Below, piece after piece: positions 16,606 through 25,119 of a stretch of 30,294 bases of DNA (positions are counted from its first letter, which is position 1; every line of letters begins with the position of its first letter). Under the pieces are notes generated by a model. The model did no database searches. It was not told where the DNA came from and was given only the letters and a program-made list of their open reading frames with translations. Position numbers and translations under genes: made by a program. The DNA comes from an uncultured Muribaculaceae bacterium (GTDB taxonomy: Bacteria > Bacteroidota > Bacteroidia > Bacteroidales > Muribaculaceae): the NCBI GenBank assembly GCA_934555895.1, contig CAKTFH010000026.1, positions 1 to 30,294 of the forward strand, read 5' to 3'.

Positions 16606-18269
16606 ACCGCATGCGCTCACTTCTGATGCCGGCATTTACGGCCGTGGCTCTCTCCGGATATGCTTTCGGCACATCGGGAGAAAATGGTGTGGCTTTTCAC
16701 GGCAGTGTGCAGGCCGATGTGCTTTTCCCCGAGGAGGATAAGGAAATCGGTACTGACAAATATGACCACAAAGTGCTGTTCAACACCTATGCCGACATGC
16801 ATATGACCAGCCGGTATGTGGATGCCGGTGCGAGAGTGGAGTTCATGCGCTGGCCGTTGCCTGGCTATGAGTCGGATTTCGCCGGGTGGGGTGTGCCAAA
16901 TGTATATGTGAAGGGACGCTACAAGGGTTTTGAACTCACTGCGGGAGATTTTTATGAGCAGTTCGGAGCGGGATTCATACTCCGTACTTATGAGGACCGT
17001 TCTCTCGGCATCGACAATTCTATCCGCGGAGGCCGACTTAAGGTGACAGCTATCTCCGGTGTTCGGCTTACCGCTTTAGGAGGTGTGCAGCGCCGTTACT
17101 GGGACTGGAAGAAGTCGTCGCAGGTGTATGGCGCAGATGCAGAGTTTATAATGCAAGATATATTCAAGGGACTGCAGAAGCATCATGCCTACTGGACAGT
17201 GGGCGCATCGTATGTGCTGAAGCACGAGTCTGACGCCGACATCATGGTGCCCGGCCACGACTGGCGCCTGAATCTTCCCAAGAATGTCAATGCCGCTGAT
17301 GTACGCACTGAGTTTCACAAAAACGATTTCGCAGTTACAGGTGAGTTCGCATGGAAGGGGCAGGACCCGTCGTTCGACAATAACTACACCTACGCCAACG
17401 GTACGGCGGTGATGCTCAGCGGTTCTTATTCAAAGAGCGGTTTGAGCGCCCTCATCCAGGCTAAACGTAGCGAAAACATGTCGTTCCGTAGCCAGCGCTC
17501 CATGTCGGGCACATCGGTGTTCCTCAACAATATGCCGGTGTTCACTTATCTGCACACCTATGCGCTTGCCACGATTTATCCCTACGCCACGCAGGCTGCT
17601 CCCGGCGAATGGGCCTTTCAGGGTCAGTTTGGCTATAATTTCAAGAAGGGAACAGCAATCGGCGGTCGCTACGGCACCAAAGTGAAGCTGAACCTGAGCT
17701 ATATACGTGCTCTTCACACAACCGGACTGAAAAATGCGGTCGACGGCATCGTGATGGGTTCAGACGGGCATGGCTCCACATTCTTCGGTATGGGACACGA
17801 ATATTATCACGACTTCAACATACAGATTGAGAAGAAATGGAGCAAGAGTGTGAACCAGACCTTCATGTACATGAACCAGATGTATGACAAAGTCATAGAG
17901 GGACATGCCGAGGAGGGTCGCGTGCATGCCAATATCTTCGTCCTCGACACTAAGTGGCGTATCAGCCGTCGCTTCACACTGCGCAACGAGTTGCAATATC
18001 TGCATACATGCCAGGATAAGAAAGACTGGCTTTATGGCCTACTGGAACTTTCGATAGCTCCTTATGTGATGATTACGGCCACAGATATGTGGAACAGCGG
18101 CTCGACCGGCACACATTATTACAACTTCGGTGTGGCAGGTAATTACGGCGCGAACCGCTTTCAGTTGAGCTACGGACGCACCCGTGCCGGATTCAACTGT
18201 TCGGGAGGCGTGTGCCGCTATGTGGAGGCCACACGTGGCTTTCAGATTGCCTATAACTATACATTCTGA
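16602..18269 (+). CDS. DUF6029-family outer-membrane protein
   Basis: The 555-residue protein has a signal peptide (MNRMRSLLMPAFTAVALSGYAFG) and then a long series of amphipathic beta strands ending in aromatic residues (FQIAYNYTF at the C-terminus), as expected of an outer-membrane barrel. It matches what I know of DUF6029, a Bacteroidetes-specific family of unknown function, in particular the block FYEQFGAGFILRTYEDRSLGIDNSIRGG (described in two halves: FYEQFGAGFILRTYED, then RSLGIDNSIRGG). Start overlaps the TlpA stop; the Omp28-like lipoprotein gene begins 9 bp after its stop. Co-occurrence with TlpA and Omp28-like genes suggests a role in handling exported Cys-containing proteins, which is an inference. 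Confidence 0.8.
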   Translation: MNRMRSLLMPAFTAVALSGYAFGTSGENGVAFHGSVQADVLFPEEDKEIGTDKYDHKVLFNTYADMHMTSRYVDAGARVEFMRWPLPGYESDFAGWGVPNVYVKGRYKGFELTAGDFYEQFGAGFILRTYEDRSLGIDNSIRGGRLKVTAISGVRLTALGGVQRRYWDWKKSSQVYGADAEFIMQDIFKGLQKHHAYWTVGASYVLKHESDADIMVPGHDWRLNLPKNVNAADVRTEFHKNDFAVTGEFAWKGQDPSFDNNYTYANGTAVMLSGSYSKSGLSALIQAKRSENMSFRSQRSMSGTSVFLNNMPVFTYLHTYALATIYPYATQAAPGEWAFQGQFGYNFKKGTAIGGRYGTKVKLNLSYIRALHTTGLKNAVDGIVMGSDGHGSTFFGMGHEYYHDFNIQIEKKWSKSVNQTFMYMNQMYDKVIEGHAEEGRVHANIFVLDTKWRISRRFTLRNELQYLHTCQDKKDWLYGLLELSIAPYVMITATDMWNSGSTGTHYYNFGVAGNYGANRFQLSYGRTRAGFNCSGGVCRYVEATRGFQIAYNYTF

Positions 18270-18278
18270 TTTCTGAAT

Positions 18279-19091
18279 ATGAGACTACGATTGATATACG
18301 ACACTTTCTGTGCGTTGGGAATGTTTGCCCTTCTTGCAGCCTGCGACGAGGTTGACACATCCGACCGCTATATCGAAGTGCCTGCGGCCAAGGTGGAGCG
18401 CACTGTGCTCCTGGAGGACTTCACGGGGCAGAAATGTGTAAACTGTCCCGACGCACACCGTATTGCTGAGGCACTTGAGAAGCAATATGGAGAGCACATG
18501 GTGGTTGTGGCCATACACTGCGACCTGAACATGAGCTATCCGGCCGACAACAAGCGCTATACCGGCTTGCGTCAGCCCGAAGGCCAGGAATATTACGAGC
18601 GCAGCGGTATCACCGACGGGCTGCCGATGGGTATCGTCGACGGTCATCGTCCGGCCATCAATGCCGACCGCTGGGCCGATGCCGTATACAACGATATACA
18701 GCAGACAACACCGCTGTCGATTGATATGCAAGCGCATCTTGATGGTGATAGAATAGCCATAGAATGCACTCTGCTATCGTCGGAATCGCTCACCGGCAAT
18801 CTTGTGCTGTGGATAGTCGAGAGCGGCATAGTGGCCCGGCAGGAATCCTCCACCGGCCGCATCAACGACTATGTGCATAACAATGTGTTTCGTGCTTGTG
18901 TGAACGGTCTTGACGGCGATGCCGTGAACCTCGTTAGCCGTGAACCCCGTCCATTCAGCTACAGCATTGCCATCAAAAAGACCGATACAGAGGCATGGGT
19001 TCCCGACAATCTGGCTGTGGTGGCTTTCGTGAAGCAGGGTAACGATGTGGCGCAGGCAGCCCGCTGCAGCGTGACCTTACAGACGAACTGA
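18279..19091 (+). CDS. Omp28-related lipoprotein with CxxC
   Basis: The N-terminus has a lipobox (LLAAC, Cys22), so this is an envelope lipoprotein. The core reads VLLEDFTGQKCVNCPDAH (Cys53, Cys56) followed by VVVAIHCD, the signature of Omp28-related proteins, whose fold around this motif is thioredoxin-like. The remaining residues (about 150-270) form beta strands (LVLWIVESGIVARQ). It shares the motif EDFT/EEFT-x-CxxCP with the larger protein at 19839 but is less than half its length. It lies 9 bp after the DUF6029 gene and 36 bp before the Cys-rich protein. Biochemical function is unknown; redox exchange with the TlpA protein is an inference. Confidence 0.83.
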   Translation: MRLRLIYDTFCALGMFALLAACDEVDTSDRYIEVPAAKVERTVLLEDFTGQKCVNCPDAHRIAEALEKQYGEHMVVVAIHCDLNMSYPADNKRYTGLRQPEGQEYYERSGITDGLPMGIVDGHRPAINADRWADAVYNDIQQTTPLSIDMQAHLDGDRIAIECTLLSSESLTGNLVLWIVESGIVARQESSTGRINDYVHNNVFRACVNGLDGDAVNLVSREPRPFSYSIAIKKTDTEAWVPDNLAVVAFVKQGNDVAQAARCSVTLQTN

Positions 19092-19126
19092 GCGATGATT
19101 TTGAAAATAAACAAAAATTTTAACAT

Positions 19127-19807
19127 ATGAAGAAATTCTACATCACAGTGCTGTGTCTTGCAGCCATGACATGTGCCCAGGCTATGGAGCTTACATTCTG
19201 GCTTGGCGATAAGAAAATAGAGCCTGGTACTACGGCGGAATTCACCGAGGTCACCGTGGATGACTATGGTGACTATAAGGAGGTTTTCATGGAGCCTAAG
19301 ATATATCTGTCGTCCGATATCTACTCCTCTTCCATCAAGGTTACCGCCTCGTGTGTCAGCGGTCAGAATATCCGGCTTTGCTGTAATGGAAATTGCCAGA
19401 CTGGAAAGGAGGTTACCAAGAACGATGTGACACTCCGCCGTGAAGAAAGGCTCGATCTGCAGTTTGAATATATCGAGGAACTTGACGCCGGGGTGGAGGT
19501 TCCCACTGTCGTGACACGTATATCGGCTGAGGATATTTATGATGAGGAAAGCCGTGTTGACTTTGTGCTCGTGATGGGCGTGGAAGGTGCTTCGCTGAAC
19601 AAAGTGGAGACCGGTGCCGATGTCGTTGTGCCTGTGCCGGGAGCCGTGGCATATTCGGTGTCAGCTACCGCACCGTTTGCAATCTATGCAACCGACGGCA
19701 CATGCGCTTTCGAAAGCACAGTAACGGGAGATGGGGCCGTGGCCCTGCAGCCGGGCATTTATGTATATAAGCTTGGAAATATATCAGGCAAAATTCTTGT
19801 GAAATAA
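19127..19807 (+). CDS. Small secreted Cys-rich protein with T9SS-like tail
   Basis: I recognise no family for the main domain. The 226 residues begin with a signal peptide (MKKFYITVLCLAAMTCAQA), then a beta-rich domain (LTFWLGDKKIEPGTTAEFTEV). Four cysteines cluster at residues 76, 85, 86 and 90 (SCVSGQNIRLCCNGNCQTG), enough for two disulfides. The last about 70 residues end LQPGIYVYKLGNISGKILVK, a T9SS-like sorting tail. It sits between two Omp28-like genes in the same operon, so it could be a redox-folded cargo of the module. The same N-domain type, with an immunoglobulin-like beta pattern, cannot be assigned further. Confidence 0.75.
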   Translation: MKKFYITVLCLAAMTCAQAMELTFWLGDKKIEPGTTAEFTEVTVDDYGDYKEVFMEPKIYLSSDIYSSSIKVTASCVSGQNIRLCCNGNCQTGKEVTKNDVTLRREERLDLQFEYIEELDAGVEVPTVVTRISAEDIYDEESRVDFVLVMGVEGASLNKVETGADVVVPVPGAVAYSVSATAPFAIYATDGTCAFESTVTGDGAVALQPGIYVYKLGNISGKILVK

Positions 19808-19838
19808 CTAAAGAAACATTCAATCACATTCAAAGATA

Positions 19839-21794
19839 ATGAAAAAACTGATTATGACACTGGCCGCTTTGGTAGCGGTGACAACAGCGAGCGCCTATGG
19901 CTTGAAAACCAAGCTGACAACTCCTCTGATGGGTGACGGCGCTATGACAATGCAAGAGTTTGAGGCACCGGTAGTGAGGCCTGAGCGTGCAAAAACTGCC
20001 GCTAAAGCAGCCGATGAAGACAGTAAACAAGAGGCCGAATATATGCCGGCTGAAGACCCATACACGGCATTGGGATTCAATACTGCTACTGCAGGCATGC
20101 AGGAAGGTATGGCCATACAGATTGAGCCTGTTTTCGTGAACAACAATGCGGGCAATGAAATTACAAAGGTGATATTTTATACCGGTATACAGAAAGGTAC
20201 CAATGTGAATCCTTTGAAAACGGCCACTGTGTTTGTGACAAATGACCTCACTAAAGACCCCGTGATAACTCAGACAGTTTCGTGTCCAGGAACTGTGGCG
20301 ACACGCGTTGAGGCTATTCTCGACACTCCTTATGTATTAGAGGCCGGCAAGAGAGTGTATGTGGGTGTTTACTATACCCTTACCAGTTCAAGCAATCTTC
20401 CAATCGTAATTGATTATACCTCACATGACAATGACTTCGGTGGCTGGGCAGGTATGCGTAAATCGGAAACCTCTGCATGGCAGTGGGATAATCTTGCCGA
20501 GCAGTATGGTTTCGTGTGCGTGGGTGCCATGGTGCGTGGCACATTCCCTGAGCATTGCGCTTCGATTACAGCAATCGATGGTGTGCCTGTGAGCTATCAG
20601 GGAAATCCTTTTGAGGTGGATTTTATGATAAAGAACAATGGCTCGGACGCAATCTCTACTCTTGATATTGAATATGGTATGGAAGGTGAGGCTTTGAAGG
20701 CCGAAACGGTATCATTCGGAGATGAACCGCTGCCGTTCAATAAGACCGGCATAGTAAGCCTGCTGGATGTGGTGTCGGATACTCCGGCCAAAAGCGCCAA
20801 TGTAGCAGTCAGGATAACCAAAGTGAACGGTGTGGCAAACACATCGGTCGATGATGCCGAAGCCTTGTTTCCTGTCACCATCGTGCCTGTCGGAAAAGGG
20901 TTCAAACGCAATTCAGTAGTGGAGGAGTTTACAAGCATTTCGTGTACGGCATGTCCTATAGGCTACACCGCTATGGAATATGTGCACGACAATTATCCCG
21001 ACGGCGATTTCATCCCTGTGGGAGTGCATGTGAATATACCGGGTCGTGACCCGCTCACTGCTACCTCATGGCGTGGTATGGTGGATAACCTATGCTCGGG
21101 CAGTGTGCCTTCGGCTATCTTTAACCGCAGTATTCCGTTCTATCCCATGCCGGATAATATGACGCTATTGTACAATCAGTACAGCAAACTGCCTGCAATA
21201 GCCAATGTGACAGCAGTGGCAGAATATGATAAGGAGGAGGGCACTGTCAGTGTCGACGCCAAGTCATCGTTCAGTTTCGATTATGATGACGGTTCGAAAA
21301 ATTTTGCTCTTGCTTTCGCTATCACTGAAAACAATGTGGGTCCCTATACCCAGCAGAACGGTTATTCCGGCGCAAATTACGATTGCTACGGTTGGAATGA
21401 ACTGCCATCGACGGTGGATCTTATCTATAATGATGTGGCTCGTCAGCTTCACTCGTTCAACGGTCTTTCGGGCAGCGTGCCTGACGAAATCGTGGCAGGC
21501 GAAGAATATGATTTCCATTACAGCATCAAACTGCTGCAGGCAATCGACGATGTGAACAACATCAATCTTATCGCTTATCTCATCAACAAAAATACCCGCG
21601 AGGTGATGAATGCCTTCCAGCTGAAGGCCGGTGAAATCACCGGTCAGGAATCGGGCGTGGAGAACATCGTGGCCGGCGATAATGCCGATGCCCCCGTTGA
21701 ATATTTCAATCTGCAGGGTGTGAAGGTAGTAAACCCCGAAGGTGGTATCTTCATCCGCCGTCAGGGCTCGTCTACCACAAAGGTCGCTCTCTGA
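19839..21794 (+). CDS. Large Omp28-related secreted protein with CxxC
   Basis: Signal peptide at residues 1-19 (MKKLIMTLAALVAVTTASA). Residues about 60-240 are beta-rich (VYVGVYYTLTSSSNLPIVI). A further beta domain follows (VPVSYQGNPFEVDFMIKNNG). Then comes the Omp28 thioredoxin-like segment VVEEFTSISCTACPIGYTAM with Cys369 and Cys372. The C-terminus ends GGIFIRRQGSSTTKVAL, which resembles other T9SS-type tails here and shares the KVAL ending with the CotH-like protein. Omp28 proteins are surface proteins first described in Porphyromonas; their activity is not settled. It is the last gene of the five-gene run that starts with TlpA, 31 bp after the Cys-rich gene. Confidence 0.83.
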   Translation: MKKLIMTLAALVAVTTASAYGLKTKLTTPLMGDGAMTMQEFEAPVVRPERAKTAAKAADEDSKQEAEYMPAEDPYTALGFNTATAGMQEGMAIQIEPVFVNNNAGNEITKVIFYTGIQKGTNVNPLKTATVFVTNDLTKDPVITQTVSCPGTVATRVEAILDTPYVLEAGKRVYVGVYYTLTSSSNLPIVIDYTSHDNDFGGWAGMRKSETSAWQWDNLAEQYGFVCVGAMVRGTFPEHCASITAIDGVPVSYQGNPFEVDFMIKNNGSDAISTLDIEYGMEGEALKAETVSFGDEPLPFNKTGIVSLLDVVSDTPAKSANVAVRITKVNGVANTSVDDAEALFPVTIVPVGKGFKRNSVVEEFTSISCTACPIGYTAMEYVHDNYPDGDFIPVGVHVNIPGRDPLTATSWRGMVDNLCSGSVPSAIFNRSIPFYPMPDNMTLLYNQYSKLPAIANVTAVAEYDKEEGTVSVDAKSSFSFDYDDGSKNFALAFAITENNVGPYTQQNGYSGANYDCYGWNELPSTVDLIYNDVARQLHSFNGLSGSVPDEIVAGEEYDFHYSIKLLQAIDDVNNINLIAYLINKNTREVMNAFQLKAGEITGQESGVENIVAGDNADAPVEYFNLQGVKVVNPEGGIFIRRQGSSTTKVAL

Positions 21795-21830
21795 AGTATA
21801 ATATTGCAGACCAACTTATAAATTGATTTT

Positions 21831-21994
21831 AGAGTATGTTTACTTTTGGCTTATGTTAAGATTTAGAGAAGATTTCAGAGTATGTCTGGAGATTGAGTGA
21901 AAGAGTTATGGGGTGCCATAACGACTGAATGAAATCTCCGGACAGGCCTGAAAGACATCTAAAGATTTCATAAAGTTAAAAGTAAACATACTCT
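21831..21994. repeat. 164-bp inverted-repeat element, MITE-like
   Basis: The tips AGAGTATGTTTACTTTT (21831-21847) and its exact reverse complement (21978-21994) are 17-bp perfect terminal inverted repeats. The interiors also pair imperfectly all the way to a central GTTATGG/CCATAAC hairpin (21905-21922). There is no room for a transposase. No clear target-site duplication is visible. It lies between an Omp28-like gene and a terminator. Confidence 0.6.
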
Positions 21995-21995
21995 T

Positions 21996-22040
21996 AAAGC
22001 TCTCCCCTTGGCCGCCGAGCGGGCTGGGGGAGAGCCTTTG
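21996..22040 (+). terminator. GC-rich hairpin terminator upstream of tsaD
   Basis: GCTCTCCCC (21999-22007) pairs with GGGGAGAGC (22027-22035); the flanks AAA and TTT extend the stem, and CTTTGTATATT follows. It would end the Omp28 operon before the tsaD promoter. Confidence 0.65.
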
Positions 22041-22046
22041 TATATT

Positions 22047-22078
22047 ATTGCCCGTTTTGCATTTAAATCGTAACTTTG
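22047..22078 (+). promoter_or_regulatory. Promoter of tsaD
   Basis: ATTG (22047-22050), 20-bp spacer, TAACTTTG (22071-22078). The ATG at 22105 follows 26 nt later. The -33 box deviates at one position. Confidence 0.65.
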
Positions 22079-22104
22079 CGGCAACAAAAAGTCACTGAAA
22101 GACT

Positions 22105-23130
22105 ATGGAGAAGAAAAATATCACCATACTCGGGATAGAATCAAGTTGCGACGACACTTCGGCAGCCGTAATTCGCGACGGTATTCTGCTCAGCAATGTC
22201 ATAGCAAGCCAGAGCGTGCACGAGGAATACGGTGGAGTTGTGCCGGAGCTTGCTTCGAGGGCGCATCAGCAGAACATAGTGCCGGTGGTGGATGCCGCCA
22301 TACGCCGTGCCGGCATCAGCAAAGCCGACCTATCGGCCATTGCTTTCACTCGCGGGCCGGGGCTGCTTGGCTCGCTGCTGGTGGGCACATCTTTCGCTAA
22401 AGGTCTGTCGCTTGGTCTGCGTATACCCATCATAGATGTGAATCATCTGCACGGACATGTGCTGAGCCACTTTGTGCGTCGCGAGGCCACCGATCGTGTG
22501 CCTGAATATCCGTTTCTGTGTCTGCTCATCTCGGGAGGCAACTCGCAGATTATTCTGGTGAAAAATTACAACGACATGCAGATTCTCGGGCAGACCATCG
22601 ACGATGCCGCCGGCGAGGCTTTCGACAAGTGTGCCAAGGTGATGGGCCTTCCTTATCCCGGTGGTCCGCATATCGACCGTCTGGCCGCCCAGGGCGACGC
22701 CAAGCGTTTCAAATTCGCCAAACCGCATATCCCTGAGCTCGACTATAGTTTCAGCGGACTTAAGACCTCGTTTCTTTACACCGTGCGCGACGGTGTGAAA
22801 GCCGACCCCGATTTCATCGATAAAAACCGTGCTGACCTTGCGGCATCGCTTCAGCGCACTATCATAGATATTCTGCTCGACAAACTGCGTAAGGCAGTGA
22901 AGTTGACCGGAGTGCGCACTGTGGCAATAGGCGGCGGAGTATCGGCCAATTCAGGCGTACGTGCGGCTGTGGCCCAATATTGCGAGGAGAACGCTCTCGC
23001 GGCATTTATTCCCGAGAGAGTGTTCACCACCGACAATGCGGCCATGGTGGCTATCGCAGGTTATTTCAAATATCTCGACGGACAGTTCTGTCCCTACAAC
23101 CTCGCTCCTTACGCACGTGTGACAGTGTGA
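22105..23130 (+). CDS. tsaD: tRNA N6-adenosine threonylcarbamoyltransferase
   Basis: TsaD, with TsaB and TsaE, transfers threonylcarbamoyl to A37 of tRNAs that read ANN codons. The 341-residue protein starts with ILGIESSCDDTSAAVI, the ASKHA ATPase-fold signature. It has the metal-binding histidines in NHLHGHV (His114, His118), the LISGGNSQI loop, GEAFDKCAKVMGLPYPGGP and the C-terminal FTTDNAAMVA with Asp310. All key residues look intact and the length is normal. It has its own promoter and precedes cinA by 29 bp, so the two are likely co-transcribed. Confidence 0.97.
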   Translation: MEKKNITILGIESSCDDTSAAVIRDGILLSNVIASQSVHEEYGGVVPELASRAHQQNIVPVVDAAIRRAGISKADLSAIAFTRGPGLLGSLLVGTSFAKGLSLGLRIPIIDVNHLHGHVLSHFVRREATDRVPEYPFLCLLISGGNSQIILVKNYNDMQILGQTIDDAAGEAFDKCAKVMGLPYPGGPHIDRLAAQGDAKRFKFAKPHIPELDYSFSGLKTSFLYTVRDGVKADPDFIDKNRADLAASLQRTIIDILLDKLRKAVKLTGVRTVAIGGGVSANSGVRAAVAQYCEENALAAFIPERVFTTDNAAMVAIAGYFKYLDGQFCPYNLAPYARVTV

Positions 23131-23159
23131 GACAGAAAGAGAATTCTGATTTTTAAGCT

Positions 23160-24395
23160 ATGGAAATTTCAATCATAGTAATAGGCGATGAGCTGCTGCT
23201 CGGCGATGTGACAGACACCAATTCGGGCGACATTGCCCGCGCTTTCGCCCCGGCTGGCTGGGCCGTGAGGTATGTGCTATCAGTTCACGACGATGCACAT
23301 GCCATAACCGACGCCATAAAGCGCGCCATGAAGGTAACGAAGGTTGTGCTTACTACAGGAGGGCTCGGTCCGACAAAAGACGATATCACCAAAGGTGTGC
23401 TGTGCGACATTTTCGGAGGCGGACTGCATTTCGATGCAGAGGTGATGAAAAATGTTGAACGCATATTCAGCGAGCGCCATCTCGAGATGAATCATCTTAC
23501 ACGTACCCAGGCCATGGTGCCCGACAGCTGTAAAGTAATTCCAAATGAACTGGGTACTGCGCCGATTATGTGGTTTGAAAAGGATGGCCGTGTGCTGGTG
23601 GCAATGCCGGGTGTACCGTTCGAGACAAAACGGGCGCTTACCCATGTGGTTCCTGCATTGCTTGAGCATTTCGGTGAGCATCCGGTAATCCGTCACAGAC
23701 ATTTCACAGTGACTGGCATCTGTGAGAGTTCTTTGGCGCAGGTGCTTGAGTCGTGGGAAGATTCTTTGCCCGAAGGAATGCATCTGGCCTATCTGCCTAA
23801 CCCCGGATACATCAGGCTGCGCCTTGATGCCGTAGGATGTGACGAGGAGGCTGTTGAACAAGAACTTGATGCGCGAGTGGACGCGCTTTTGCCCATGCTT
23901 GGTGAAAACCTGATTTATCAGGGCGATTTCTCGCCCGAACGGATGCTGATGAAGCGCCTGGGAGAGAGAGGTTTTACTATGGCTACGGCTGAAAGCTGCA
24001 CCGGTGGCAATGTGGCCCACCGCATGACCATGTTGCCCGGAGTGAGCGATGTGTTCCGCGGGGGAGTGGTGGCTTACGACAATGATGTGAAACACCGTGT
24101 GCTTGGAGTGGAAGAGGATGTGCTTGCAAGCCTCGGGGCCGTTTCGGAGCCTGTGGTCAAGCAGATGGCTGAAGGTGCATGCCGCATTCTTGGTGCCGAT
24201 GTGGCGGTAGCTACTTCGGGTATAGCCGGTCCCGGTGGTGCGACTCCCGGCAAACCCGTAGGCACTGTATGCATAGCAGTGGCTACGCCCGACGGCACAG
24301 TTACCGATACACTGCATCTGCCGGGCGACCGCGGCCGTGTGATTGACCGCGCCACCACCACCGTAATCCTCCGCTTGCTATCCGCACTCAGTTAA
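23160..24395 (+). CDS. cinA: CinA-family nicotinamide-nucleotide amidohydrolase
   Basis: CinA has an N-terminal MoCF-like domain (IVIGDELLLGDVTDTNS, then TTGGLGPTKDDITK), which in related proteins has ADP-ribose pyrophosphatase activity. Its C-terminal PncC-like deamidase domain is marked by ATAESCTGGNVAHRM (about residues 276-290) and VATSGIAGPGGATPGKPVGTV. The 411-residue length fits a two-domain CinA. Together they recycle pyridine nucleotides, in particular NMN to NaMN. It follows tsaD closely. Downstream is an intrinsic terminator. The name reflects competence induction in streptococci, which is not implied here. Confidence 0.96.
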   Translation: MEISIIVIGDELLLGDVTDTNSGDIARAFAPAGWAVRYVLSVHDDAHAITDAIKRAMKVTKVVLTTGGLGPTKDDITKGVLCDIFGGGLHFDAEVMKNVERIFSERHLEMNHLTRTQAMVPDSCKVIPNELGTAPIMWFEKDGRVLVAMPGVPFETKRALTHVVPALLEHFGEHPVIRHRHFTVTGICESSLAQVLESWEDSLPEGMHLAYLPNPGYIRLRLDAVGCDEEAVEQELDARVDALLPMLGENLIYQGDFSPERMLMKRLGERGFTMATAESCTGGNVAHRMTMLPGVSDVFRGGVVAYDNDVKHRVLGVEEDVLASLGAVSEPVVKQMAEGACRILGADVAVATSGIAGPGGATPGKPVGTVCIAVATPDGTVTDTLHLPGDRGRVIDRATTTVILRLLSALS

Positions 24396-24470
24396 GGATT
24401 CTATTGAAGAAAGTTCCATACACTGCCATCGGTGGTTATCACCAGTCTGGCAGATGTAGATAGTAAATTT

Positions 24471-24503
24471 TAGTCGTTCTATTTTAGGACGGCTATCTTT
24501 TTG
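24471..24503 (+). terminator. Intrinsic terminator after cinA
   Basis: TAGTCGTTCT (24471-24480) pairs with AGGACGGCTA (24486-24495), with G-U pairs allowed, around ATTTT; TCTTTTTG follows. Confidence 0.75.
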
Positions 24504-24620
24504 TATTATTGGCAAATCATAATAAACTCAAGGTGTTTGGCGCTTTAATAATATTTAACACTGATTGTTCGCCGATAACTGATACAATCCAGTCATATTA
24601 GTGAATTAAAAAACATCAAT

Positions 24621-25118
24621 ATGCATGATTTATCGGAAAATGAACTAAAGGAGAGAGTAGTTAGGGAGAACCTCGACTACCTTGTGAGATTTGCATTGTT
24701 CAGGATTGGAAATATGTCGCTCGCGGAAGACGCTGTATATGATGCGATAGTGAAGTTTATCGAACACAAGCATCCACCGATAGCGCCGGAAAATATGCGC
24801 TCCTATCTGTTTCGTATTGTCTACAATCTTTGTCAGGAAAGATGCCGCGTGGCCTGTAAGTATAATGTTTCACTTGAACAAATCAATGAAGTGTCGCTTA
24901 CTCCTGAGCAACAGTTAGACAGCGATGAAGTAGAACGAATCAATTCTATCCTTGATGCACTTCCGGAACGCCAGGCGGAAGTTATAAGGATGAATGTCAT
25001 TGATGAACTTTCATTTGCTGAAATCAGCCGCATATTATCTGTGCCGGAATCAACACTGAAATCGCGATTTAAAACCGGAATGAACAAACTAAAGGACTTG
25101 TATTTAAAGGACGAATGA
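24621..25118 (+). CDS. ECF-type RNA polymerase sigma factor
   Basis: A small (165-residue) sigma-70 family factor with region 2 (LDYLVRFALFRIGNMSLAEDAVYDAIVKFIE, residues about 19-50, and YLFRIVYNLCQER) and region 4 (LPERQAEVIRMNVIDELSFAEISRILSVPESTLKSRF, residues about 114-150). The region 3 linker is short, typical of extracytoplasmic-function factors. The stop (25116-25118) lies one base before the start of the next gene, a membrane protein likely to be its anti-sigma. The start at 24621 follows GTGAATTAAAAAACATCAAT and gives a full region 2. No obvious FecI-type TonB receptor lies nearby. Confidence 0.88.
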   Translation: MHDLSENELKERVVRENLDYLVRFALFRIGNMSLAEDAVYDAIVKFIEHKHPPIAPENMRSYLFRIVYNLCQERCRVACKYNVSLEQINEVSLTPEQQLDSDEVERINSILDALPERQAEVIRMNVIDELSFAEISRILSVPESTLKSRFKTGMNKLKDLYLKDE

Positions 25119-25119
25119 T

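Noticed and set aside
23280..24317. 345-codon minus-strand frame opposite cinA
   Set aside because: It is an antisense shadow of a well-conserved cinA gene, rich in His and Ser, with no family resemblance.
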